Source of the DNA: a virus
Virus record (IMG/VR): IMGVR_UViG_3300031857_001069
Coordinates: 1 to 27,963 of that record
Length of the DNA: 27,963 bases
Strand: one strand, 5' to 3'
Shown one piece after another: positions 22,209-27,836 of this stretch. How positions within the stretch are numbered: the first letter of the stretch is position 1; the number at the start of each line of letters is the position of its first letter. The notes under the pieces are model-generated. The model did not search any database. It was not told the origin of the DNA and was given only the letters and a program-made list of their open reading frames with translations. The position numbers and the translations under genes are program-made.

Positions 22209-22368
22209 CCCGCAATTCTAAATCTAGTATTTTATCAGACATACTATTGATAATCTTGTTAGAAATTTTTTCACTCTCTGTAATGTGGTACATATTTTCA
22301 TGATTTGCTATGTGCAACATTAATGACAAAAATAGAGTTGTAGATAAAAATGTAATGATATACTTCAT
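22198..22368 (-). CDS. Small signal-anchor protein
   Basis: A 56-residue protein with an N-terminal hydrophobic segment (YIITFLSTTLFLSLMLHIA) and a charged helical remainder (ESEKISNKIINSMSDKILD). CCGGAG lies seven bases before the ATG. It reads as a small inner-membrane protein, or secreted if cleaved. No family recognised. It fills most of the space between 22150 and 22399. Confidence 0.68.
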   Translation of the reverse strand: MKYIITFLSTTLFLSLMLHIANHENMYHITESEKISNKIINSMSDKILDLELRVAD

Positions 22369-22399
22369 ATTTTTTCTCCGGTAGGATTGAGATGGAAGG

Positions 22400-22582
22400 C
22401 TACCAATCTATACACCTACCCGAAACATTGTCATTATTTAGTATCATCCTTCTTTCTTCTCTAAGGGCTGCGATCTCTTTGCTTTGTGTTTTGACTTCTA
22501 ATTTAAGTGATTCTATAATATTATGTAGGTGATTTACATAATCATCTAGATCTATTGGCCTGCTTATGTCAATCTTTTCCAT
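22400..22582 (-). CDS. Small coiled-coil protein
   Basis: 60 residues, dominated by an amphipathic helix (DYVNHLHNIIESLKLEVKTQ, then SKEIAALREERRMIL). It overlaps the upstream ORFan by 14 bases, supporting translation by coupling. No family recognised. Confidence 0.58.
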   Translation of the reverse strand: MEKIDISRPIDLDDYVNHLHNIIESLKLEVKTQSKEIAALREERRMILNNDNVSGRCIDW

Positions 22583-22850
22583 CGTTTAAGGCTCGACCGA
22601 GTGCTATTCTTACACCAAGTTTTTTATCGTAGTTGTCTTCTGTGCTACAAATAGCAACTCCGTGAAAACGTTCGCCATTAGGAGAATCAATAATTACTTC
22701 AGTAGAGCCACCCTTGGTATCTGGTCCAGTAATTCCATCAATATAACTGTGGACTCTCTTTCCATTTTGCCAAGCATGATATCCATTATAAAGACGATTG
22801 TGGAAAACCTTTACTTTGTATCCACTGTCTTGCAATTGTTTAATAGTCAT
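22569..22850 (-). CDS. Hypothetical protein
   Basis: 93 residues, soluble, with beta-rich sequence (YKVKVFHNRLYNGYHAWQNG, then STEVIIDSPNGERFHGVAIC) and a helical tail (GVRIALGRALNDG). The pattern suggests a compact domain that may bind a small ligand or nucleic acid, but I do not recognise it. It begins three bases after the HNH gene and is probably cotranscribed with it. Confidence 0.66.
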   Translation of the reverse strand: MTIKQLQDSGYKVKVFHNRLYNGYHAWQNGKRVHSYIDGITGPDTKGGSTEVIIDSPNGERFHGVAICSTEDNYDKKLGVRIALGRALNDGKD

Positions 22851-22853
22851 CGT

Positions 22854-23399
22854 TTAACCTTCCTTTTCAAGTTTATTAATAACATTATTACAAAAATTTA
22901 TTACTTCATCATCTGAAAAAGTATTCCTTGCATAATTATATATTAAAGCAACAAATCTAATATTTCCTTCTATATATCCTTTAGTATTATCAATTCTATC
23001 TATAGATGCAGAGTATGGATTTTTAAGGCTATCTTTTGAATGTGTTCTTAAAACTAATGTCTTATTTGTGAATGGACATATACCATCCTGTTTTTCCCAT
23101 AGGTTTTTGAGATATTGACAATTTACATTATATTTTTGATTTTTTCTTTTAGAGCTTTTTCGTATGACTTTCATGTACCATCTAAAATTAGAATATTCAT
23201 CTGTCTGTTTTGTATATTTTACATTCTTAAAATTGTCTTTAAAGTTTTTTAGATGCTCAATGTTATTCTTGTTTTTTCCAGAACAACTTAAATTACAATA
23301 AAATTCTGTTCTGCCATTTCTTAACTGTCTGTTTATTTCGTTTTTCGGCTTGGAAATAGTCTTTCCGCAAGTATTACAAATTAAATCTATTGTTTTCAT
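22854..23399 (-). CDS. HNH-type (homing-like) endonuclease with N-terminal zinc finger
   Basis: 181 residues. An N-terminal C-x2-C...C-x3-C zinc ribbon (C8, C11, C35, C39; FYCNLSCSGK) resembles a DNA-binding module. A basic linker leads to a C-terminal nuclease domain with KQDGICPFTNKTL, SIDRIDNTKGYIEGNIRFVA (D134, D137, N146) and YNYARN, a common phage HNH-like homing pattern. GGAGG precedes the ATG by seven bases. This SD is one arm of a 12-bp hairpin whose loop holds a late-type promoter. Together with its position beside the tmRNA, this suggests a free-standing homing nuclease that could target ssrA or neighbouring phage DNA; the target is inferred. Confidence 0.82.
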   Translation of the reverse strand: MKTIDLICNTCGKTISKPKNEINRQLRNGRTEFYCNLSCSGKNKNNIEHLKNFKDNFKNVKYTKQTDEYSNFRWYMKVIRKSSKRKNQKYNVNCQYLKNLWEKQDGICPFTNKTLVLRTHSKDSLKNPYSASIDRIDNTKGYIEGNIRFVALIYNYARNTFSDDEVINFCNNVINKLEKEG

Positions 23400-23405
23400 G
23401 ATGCT

Positions 23406-23443
23406 GCCTCCACTACTTTATACACAAAAATAGCAATGGAGGC
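23406..23443 (-). promoter_or_regulatory. SD-sequestering hairpin of the HNH gene
   Basis: In read-through RNA GCCUCCAUUGCU (23432-23443) pairs with AGUAGUGGAGGC (23406-23417): 12 bp with two G-U pairs and a 14-base loop. The 3' arm contains the GGAGG SD. The loop contains the GTGTATAA promoter motif, so RNA started there would lack the 5' arm and leave the SD free. Confidence 0.78.
23416..23425 (-). promoter_or_regulatory. Late-type promoter motif of the HNH gene
   Basis: GTGTATAAAG lies inside the loop of the hairpin at 23406-23443, just after the tmRNA 3' end. No -35-like element is present. It matches the five other GTGTATA sites in the window. Confidence 0.66.
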
Positions 23444-23453
23444 GATAAGAATA

Positions 23454-23807
23454 TGGTGGAGGCGGCGATCTTCGAAAATCGCGTCCAGAGTAATTTCAAC
23501 ATAAACATCTACATCCATATGCGATTATTTTTCACCAATCGCCAATGCTATCCGCACACTTAGCGGAGTCATGTGGACTACCACAATCTTATCCGATTGC
23601 TTTGACGGATCGACGCAGTTGACTTATCAACGTCAGCATGATTGGGCAATACGGTTCATGCCACCGCACTCTTGCCTAACTAGGTCAGGCAGCGAGAGCG
23701 AAACGAGTTTCGCCAACTAACATTTTAATCGACTTTTATACTGGCCGGTCGATCAACCAGTGGATGCCATCTACATTTACGTCTACCTGTCGATACCTTT
23801 CGCCCCC
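23454..23807 (-). ncRNA. ssrA: tmRNA (transfer-messenger RNA), one-piece
   Basis: 354 nt. The acceptor stem GGGGGCG (23801-23807) pairs with CGCCUCC, then A-CCA (CCA encoded); pair 3 is G-U, the alanine identity element. The D-loop has GGTATCGACAGG, as in bacterial tmRNA. The T arm is GCGAT-loop-ATCGC. P2 forms between ACGTAAA and TTTATGT and between CATCC and GGATG. PK1 is ACTGG/CCAGT with TGATCGAC/GTCGATTA. The tag frame at 23685-23714 ends in UGA inside hairpin P5 (TGCCTGA/TTAGGCA). Further pseudoknots include ATCCG/CGGAT with CAAT/ATTG. The T-loop is eight bases rather than seven. It starts one base after the stop at 23809, so RNase P processing from the upstream mRNA is likely. Confidence 0.97.
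23685..23714 (-). other. tmRNA tag reading frame (GETRFALAA-stop)
   Basis: The resume codon GGC follows TTAGTT, the counterpart of the UAGUC seen before the resume codon of E. coli tmRNA. Nine codons give GETRFALAA, then UGA. The ALAA end is the usual degron recognised by ClpXP/ClpAP; the tmRNA-borne Ala precedes Gly in the tag. Encoded Gly first is unlike the Ala-first tag of E. coli. Confidence 0.9.
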
Positions 23808-23808
23808 T

Positions 23809-24498
23809 TTATATGTACCATAAATTATAATATTTGAAACGATTTATTTTATTGTCTATACCTATGATACAGTTATTATGTACTATAATTGCATCTTCCA
23901 ACGATCTTCCGTCATGAAAACACATTCCGTTTAAAAATTTGTTCTTGTCTAAGTATTCGTACTTGTCATTAGAAATGATAGCTGTTGAAATTAAATGGTT
24001 TATTAATTCTTGATCTGTTCCAGCGTGTGTTTGAAATACTTCTACATTTTCTAATGTTATTTCGAGAAAGTCTTTAGAAGCTTGATCTTCATTAAATACC
24101 ATAAATCCAGCACATGCAGTGCCGTTTGGGAATTCATCTTGTAAAAGTGTTTTGTTGGTTTTAAAGAATAGCCTTGGATCTTTTCTAAATACTATATCAC
24201 AATCTGTGTAACAGATTTTGCCATATTTTTGATAGTTTTGATAAATTATATCTAGTTTTATCCACATTAAGTTTCTGAATTTATTTCCAATATCTTGTGA
24301 ATAATTGTGATATTCAGTTACGTCTTGGTCTATAAATAAATAACTATTTGAGTGGAACTCACGAATTGTTTCAAATGCCAGTTTGTCTATACATGCAACT
24401 ATAAAATCATTATTATCAATGCCAGACATTCTAGCACTGGCTATTAGATTTTTGCACATTTCTGTGCATCCGTTATTTGTATACGTAACAAACTTCAT
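23809..24498 (-). CDS. Nucleotide-diphospho-sugar transferase (GT-A)
   Basis: 229 residues with the plan of PF03407-type enzymes: an N-terminal strand (KFVTYTNNGCTEMCKNLIAS), the DxD motif in KICYTDCDIVFRKDP (D99, D101), CAGFMVFNED, and GTDQELINHLI (D162-Q-E164) near the acceptor site. It would transfer a sugar from a nucleotide donor; the acceptor is unknown. It overlaps the thioredoxin gene as ATGA and ends one base before the tmRNA. Phage surface-glycan or virion glycosylation are possibilities. It is the third glycosyltransferase-like gene in the window. Confidence 0.84.
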   Translation of the reverse strand: MKFVTYTNNGCTEMCKNLIASARMSGIDNNDFIVACIDKLAFETIREFHSNSYLFIDQDVTEYHNYSQDIGNKFRNLMWIKLDIIYQNYQKYGKICYTDCDIVFRKDPRLFFKTNKTLLQDEFPNGTACAGFMVFNEDQASKDFLEITLENVEVFQTHAGTDQELINHLISTAIISNDKYEYLDKNKFLNGMCFHDGRSLEDAIIVHNNCIIGIDNKINRFKYYNLWYI

Positions 24499-24836
24499 CT
24501 CAACAGTAGCAATAAGCTATTTGGCCCTTTGTAACCTTCTAATCTACCTTTTTCCTTGCCACCCTCAAAAACCACAAAGGTCGGGATGCTCTTTATATTG
24601 TAACCGCGAACGATGTCTTTGTCAACATCAAAATCTACGTTTACGATATCATAATTTTTGATAACCTCTGATAATTTACGATGGTTGTTTATGTCTTGCT
24701 TGGCTACTTGGCAATATTTGCACCAATTAGCTGAAAAAATAATTAATGTTTTGTCTTTTTTAGCATCAAAGGCAAACACTGTAGCCACAGATATTAAGAA
24801 TGAAATTAGCAGGACAGAGACTAATGAATTTCTCAT
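24495..24836 (-). CDS. Exported thioredoxin-like protein
   Basis: 113 residues. A signal peptide or anchor (residues 1-22, VSVLLISFLISVATVFA) precedes a thioredoxin fold with ANWCKYC (C39, C42), NVDFDVD, and the cis-Pro in SIPTF (P85). The CxxC dipeptide is Lys-Tyr rather than Gly-Pro, so the redox potential probably differs from TrxA. An exported thioredoxin could fold or reduce disulfides in periplasmic phage proteins such as the protease at 20550-21335 or a receptor; it is not the RNR reductant. GGAGGG lies seven bases before the ATG, and a late-type promoter with a leader hairpin precedes it. Confidence 0.88.
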   Translation of the reverse strand: MRNSLVSVLLISFLISVATVFAFDAKKDKTLIIFSANWCKYCQVAKQDINNHRKLSEVIKNYDIVNVDFDVDKDIVRGYNIKSIPTFVVFEGGKEKGRLEGYKGPNSLLLLLR

Positions 24837-24870
24837 GCCAGAACCCTCCAGTATTAAGGTAAATTATCCT

Positions 24871-24883
24871 TAATTTTATACAC
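24871..24883 (-). promoter_or_regulatory. Late-type promoter motif of the thioredoxin-GT-tmRNA unit
   Basis: GTGTATAAAATTA lies 35 bases before the thioredoxin ATG, without a -35-like hexamer. An inverted repeat ATTAAGG/CCTTAAT (24853-24874) follows at once and would form a hairpin near the RNA 5' end. The motif overlaps the 3' end of the small 24887 gene region. Confidence 0.64.
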
Positions 24884-24886
24884 TGA

Positions 24887-25000
24887 TTATTCATCATCAA
24901 TGTCGCCATATTCGTGGTATAGTATGATGTAAATTATATACCATACAAATAGTCCTATTGGAAGTATGATATGTCCGTTTGGTAAGATTTCTTCAGTCAT
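24887..25000 (-). CDS. Very small membrane protein
   Basis: 37 residues: a short polar start (MTEEILPNGH), a hydrophobic segment (IILPIGLFVWYIIYIILY) and an acidic end (HEYGDIDDE). The ATG overlaps the previous gene's stop, suggesting coupling, although the SD is weak. Function unknown; small phage membrane proteins of this type are often lysis or exclusion factors, but nothing here proves it. Confidence 0.58.
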   Translation of the reverse strand: MTEEILPNGHIILPIGLFVWYIIYIILYHEYGDIDDE

Positions 25001-25169
25001 TTATTTCTTTGTGATTCAATTTTGGTATTGTTTCATCTATAATGTATGCAGTTTTTCGAACTTCTATTACTAAAGTCTCTCCATTACTAGCACCATCTTT
25101 TAATAGAGTCTGCACGGCACGGCAAACTTTGTCGCAGGTTAGTTTTTCATCAATATTTAGGTATATCAT
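24993..25169 (-). CDS. Small hypothetical protein
   Basis: 58 residues starting MIYLNIDEKLTCDKVCRAVQ, with a beta strand, a helix and a final strand (ETLVIEVRKTAYIIDETI). It is linked by ATGA overlap to the small frame upstream and overlaps the 24887 gene downstream. No family recognised. Confidence 0.6.
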   Translation of the reverse strand: MIYLNIDEKLTCDKVCRAVQTLLKDGASNGETLVIEVRKTAYIIDETIPKLNHKEIND

Positions 25170-25258
25170 TCTACGTCATACCACTCTGGAAAATCTAGAG
25201 AATATAATTCTGAAAATGGTTCGTTGGTCCCATTAACGCTGTTACCTAGTAATGGCAA
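25166..25258 (-). CDS. Possible 30-residue ORF (TTG start)
   Basis: An open frame starting at TTG (25256-25258) encodes MPLLGNSVNGTNEPFSELYS, then LDFPEWYDVE. It ends in an ATGA overlap with the next gene's start and overlaps the 25242 gene. The overlap and the protein-like sequence argue for it; no ATG and a weak SD argue against it. Confidence 0.36.
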   Translation of the reverse strand: MPLLGNSVNGTNEPFSELYSLDFPEWYDVE

Positions 25259-25484
25259 TTCTACTATCTCTTGGGATATTGTAGAAGTCTCGTTCAAGAT
25301 CATTGAGTTTTCCTTGTAGTATTTTAAATTGCTGTTCTGTTATCATTTCTATTTGTATTAGAGTATTAATAGATTTTTGCATGGATTTTGAACTTTGATG
25401 ATGCACATAATTATTAGCAATCATTAGTCCTATAATGAAATATGCTAAACAAATTAGCCAAAAATTGAATTCGTCATTTTTCAT
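25242..25484 (-). CDS. Small membrane protein with coiled coil
   Basis: 80 residues: a TM at about 7-24 (FWLICLAYFIIGLMIANN) followed by a helical, coiled-coil-like stretch (MQKSINTLIQIEMITEQQ, then LQGKLNDLERDF) and a basic end. Overlaps the upstream gene by 11 bases. One TM plus a long periplasmic or cytoplasmic helix could suit a spanin-like or Rz-type role, but without a lipoprotein partner beside it this is only a possibility. Confidence 0.62.
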   Translation of the reverse strand: MKNDEFNFWLICLAYFIIGLMIANNYVHHQSSKSMQKSINTLIQIEMITEQQFKILQGKLNDLERDFYNIPRDSRIAITR

Positions 25485-25689
25485 TTAAATCCACCATTAT
25501 TTCTGCACCATCGAACTCCCAAACATAATTACAATCTTGAGGATATTGTGATGGTATTTGTTTCTTCTTCATTTTAAACTTCACATCAAATATGCCACTG
25601 ATGCCTTGACTGTAATATAGGTTCTTTATGATAGAGTCTTTTACATCTTCTGCACACATAGAAATGTGTAGTTTTTTACTCATCTCCAT
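25474..25689 (-). CDS. Small hypothetical protein
   Basis: 71 residues from the ATG at 25689, which has GGAGG nine bases upstream; an earlier in-frame ATG at 25725 lacks an SD. Sequence is mixed (LHISMCAEDVKDSIIKNLYY, then VKFKMKKKQIP and NYVWEFDGAEIMVDLNEK) with a final strand pair. No family recognised. Overlaps both neighbours. Confidence 0.6.
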   Translation of the reverse strand: MEMSKKLHISMCAEDVKDSIIKNLYYSQGISGIFDVKFKMKKKQIPSQYPQDCNYVWEFDGAEIMVDLNEK

Positions 25690-25873
25690 CGTCAGTTTCC
25701 TCCGATAACTTGCGATTCTGTTCATTAAAAAGTCTAGATATGAGATAAAAACGTTCGTTGTCTAGGTGCTGAATCTCTTCATTTATAATATCAATACGTT
25801 TCTTGGTATCTTCTATTCCTATATTTGTATACTCATTTAAATAATCATTTAGCTGGTGCTGTCTTTTACTCAT
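25676..25873 (-). CDS. Small coiled-coil protein
   Basis: 65 residues, highly charged and helical (TKKRIDIINEEIQHLDNERF, then ISRLFNEQNRKLSEE), with an acidic tail. AGGA lies nine bases before the ATG. Overlaps the genes on both sides. No family recognised. Confidence 0.6.
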   Translation of the reverse strand: MSKRQHQLNDYLNEYTNIGIEDTKKRIDIINEEIQHLDNERFYLISRLFNEQNRKLSEETDDGDE

Positions 25874-26009
25874 TTGTTATTTCCTTTAGTTTTTTTGTGA
25901 TAGTGTCTATGGTTTTCATAACTGGGACTGTTAGTGCATAATCTTTCTTATAAGCCTGTATAGCATCTAGAATCTTCCAAGCTTCATTCTTTGTTATTTC
26001 TATGTTCAT
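25866..26009 (-). CDS. Small helical protein
   Basis: 47 residues, starting MNIEITKNEAWKILDAIQAY and continuing as Lys-rich amphipathic helix. The ATG overlaps the upstream stop as ATGA and its stop overlaps the next start, which supports translation despite the weak SD. It fills the otherwise empty space between 25874 and 26005. Confidence 0.62.
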   Translation of the reverse strand: MNIEITKNEAWKILDAIQAYKKDYALTVPVMKTIDTITKKLKEITNE

Positions 26010-26368
26010 TTCCATTCATTCCTATAAATACCGGGTTTTAATCTTGGCTCATAAGGCTTGACCGTCCATCCAATCATCATTAAATCTAATTTAATCTCGT
26101 CAGTAACAACACTTTCATTGCCAGAGCAATACCAATCCATATAGTTGCCATCTTTTATTATATCAGCGACTATGCCGCCAGCCATCCTCCATGAACAGGT
26201 CCATTCTTTATCTCCGTAAAAAAAGCGATTATTACATAAAGCACCATATAAGTCTCGGCAATATTCTGGACCATTAAGACATTTTGCTACAATACGTTCA
26301 TTGTGAAGAAGGTCATATTCTAGATCTGGCTTATTAAGATTTTCTTTTATTGTATCGTTCAAGTCCAT
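26006..26368 (-). CDS. Hypothetical protein, conserved-looking
   Basis: 120 residues, Cys- and Trp-rich (CSWRMAGGIVADIIKDGNYM, then DWYCSG, and GWTVKPYEPRLKPG). The tightly packed Trp/Cys/Gly pattern suggests a conserved fold and resembles a protein type seen in other phages, though I cannot name a family. Overlaps the upstream gene by ten bases, and is coupled by ATGA to the small helical protein. Confidence 0.68.
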   Translation of the reverse strand: MDLNDTIKENLNKPDLEYDLLHNERIVAKCLNGPEYCRDLYGALCNNRFFYGDKEWTCSWRMAGGIVADIIKDGNYMDWYCSGNESVVTDEIKLDLMMIGWTVKPYEPRLKPGIYRNEWK

Positions 26369-27087
26369 AGTGAACTCCTAATCTTAACTAATTCAATTAG
26401 CATATCAGTATCTTCTTGATCGTACTGATTTTCCATTTCATCAATCTTACGATAATAGTATTTTCCATCTTTTTCTTTTGTAAAGAGAGTGTAGGGGTCA
26501 ACTCTATCATCTCTATTAGTCCACCAATTGTACAACTCATAAACCTTTTTTGCAACTATTGCTTGGTGAGTAGGCTTGCCATAGTCTTCGTCATCTGGAT
26601 TAATCCCATAGTCTTCATTTATATTAAGATTCATTGCCCAGTTAAGATGATCTAAACCAGCAAGTTTACATCTTCCATTAACAAACTTATAATTGCGATC
26701 TGGATACGCTTTCATAGTATGAGCCAGTTCGCTCTCAACATAAATAATTAATTCGTTGAAAAGACCGTTTAGGATTCTCCAATCAAGGTCATAGTAGGTT
26801 CCCGGCTTGAGTCCTGTGCGAAGATAATGAATCTTGCCAATATAACGATTACGAACATAAATTTCTATCGTATTGTAAACATCAAGTGGAAAGTTCACAA
26901 TATCCTGTAAAAAGTCCAAACCTTCTTCTGCTAGCCAATATCTGAATGGATGTTTCTTTGCTGTTTCTTTTCTCCAAGTTTCCCATTCGTCCCAAGGCAA
27001 AGCATGGGGCTTTGCTTCGCCTCTAATAAGATTGGCGAAGTTTGAACAACTCCAGTAATTAAATCTGGCTCTTTTGTTTAGTTTCAT
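26359..27087 (-). CDS. Conserved-looking phage protein of unknown function
   Basis: 242 residues, the largest ORFan in this end of the window. It starts KLNKRARFNYWSCSNFANLI, then RGEAKPHALPWDEWETWRKE, a helical LDFLQDIVNFPLDVYNTIEI, and GLKPGTYYDLDWRILNGLFN. Strong Trp/Tyr and charged-helix content implies a globular soluble protein. I recall similar sequences in large phages but no function. It is linked by ATGA overlap to the upstream gene and overlaps the downstream gene by ten bases. Confidence 0.72.
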   Translation of the reverse strand: MKLNKRARFNYWSCSNFANLIRGEAKPHALPWDEWETWRKETAKKHPFRYWLAEEGLDFLQDIVNFPLDVYNTIEIYVRNRYIGKIHYLRTGLKPGTYYDLDWRILNGLFNELIIYVESELAHTMKAYPDRNYKFVNGRCKLAGLDHLNWAMNLNINEDYGINPDDEDYGKPTHQAIVAKKVYELYNWWTNRDDRVDPYTLFTKEKDGKYYYRKIDEMENQYDQEDTDMLIELVKIRSSLWT

Positions 27088-27305
27088 AAGTCTATGTTAA
27101 TAAAATAGTGTTCTAAGGTTGCAAATACATGTGTTCTTATTGCAGCAAGCATATCGTCTGCGGTTTTAAAATTGTGACCATACTTTTCATATTTTCTCAA
27201 TTGTTCATTCAAATCCCATAGTGCCAGATGATAATTTCCAGCCTTGGATGCCTTCTCAAACTCTATCATATCGTCTGGAAGATCAAAAGTCAATGTTGCT
27301 TTCAT
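27084..27305 (-). CDS. Small hypothetical protein
   Basis: 73 residues starting MKATLTFDLPDDMIEFEKAS, with helices in the middle (YHLALWDLNEQLRKYEKYG) and DDMLAAIRTHVFATLEHYF. AAGGA lies before the ATG. The TFDLPDD strand plus two-helix layout recurs in small phage proteins; no function known. The ATGA overlap at its stop couples it to the 27087 gene. Confidence 0.68.
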   Translation of the reverse strand: MKATLTFDLPDDMIEFEKASKAGNYHLALWDLNEQLRKYEKYGHNFKTADDMLAAIRTHVFATLEHYFINIDL

Positions 27306-27306
27306 G

Positions 27307-27555
27307 TTATTCCTTAAACTTGACCATTAAATATGTACCAAGAAATGCCCCAGACGCTAGCGGGATCAAGTAATAGATGTTTTTACTATATGATACCACG
27401 CCAAACGCCAGTAGACTGTAGATTATACTAGTCAAAATGGCCGCTGTAAAGGCCCGTTTTTTGTTAACGCTCATAATATACCAAGCGTATAACATATCAA
27501 TTGCAACATAAGTGACAAAGATTGTTAGTGCGGTTATGTAAGAAAAATCATTCAT
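27307..27555 (-). CDS. Small three-TM membrane protein
   Basis: 82 residues from the ATG at 27555, chosen because it overlaps the upstream stop as ATGA; a GTG five codons earlier has a nearer SD. Hydrophobic segments lie at about 5-26, 36-56 and 61-78, with a basic loop (VNKKRAFTA) after the first. It could be a transporter-like or exclusion protein or a holin; no family is recognisable. Confidence 0.66.
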   Translation of the reverse strand: MNDFSYITALTIFVTYVAIDMLYAWYIMSVNKKRAFTAAILTSIIYSLLAFGVVSYSKNIYYLIPLASGAFLGTYLMVKFKE

Positions 27556-27836
27556 AATGGAAAATAACACTTCCCTTCTAGTGGATCTTTTTCATACGGA
27601 AAATTAAATGGGCCTAAAACCTTTTGTCGTTTATCTTTGATAAAATTTAATACCTCAGTGAAACAAGTTTCACAAATTTGAATATCATATTGAAGTCCAT
27701 CTTGATTGGAACAATATCCCCAAGTAGCACTTAGTTCAGCATATTCATGGTCTATATCTTTGGAGCAATTTTCTCCACAGGAATCACAATGAATCTTGTC
27801 AAGAACTTTGACTGTTTTTTTCTTAAAAGTTTTCAC
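27552..27836 (-). CDS. Small zinc-ribbon protein
   Basis: 94 residues from a GTG start with GGAGG nine bases upstream. A lysine-rich N-terminus (MKTFKKKTVKVLDKIH) is followed by CDSCGENC, then ELSATWGYCSNQDGLQYD and ICETCF, giving two CxxC pairs that would bind one zinc. The EYAELSATWGY...DG...CE-x-CF pattern occurs in small bacterial proteins whose function is unclear. Regulation or adaptor activity is possible. Confidence 0.72.
   Translation of the reverse strand: MKTFKKKTVKVLDKIHCDSCGENCSKDIDHEYAELSATWGYCSNQDGLQYDIQICETCFTEVLNFIKDKRQKVLGPFNFPYEKDPLEGKCYFPL

Noticed and set aside
23437-23463. TGGAGGC repeated twice 20 bases apart at the tmRNA 3' end, as a possible attachment site
   Set aside because: Only seven bases and explained by the acceptor stem and the SD hairpin arm; no integrase is in the window.
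23454-23807. Group I intron, tRNA cluster or riboswitch as explanation of the gene-free block
   Set aside because: The acceptor stem with CCA, PK1, tag frame and T arm account for the block as tmRNA, and no intron core elements or exons are visible.
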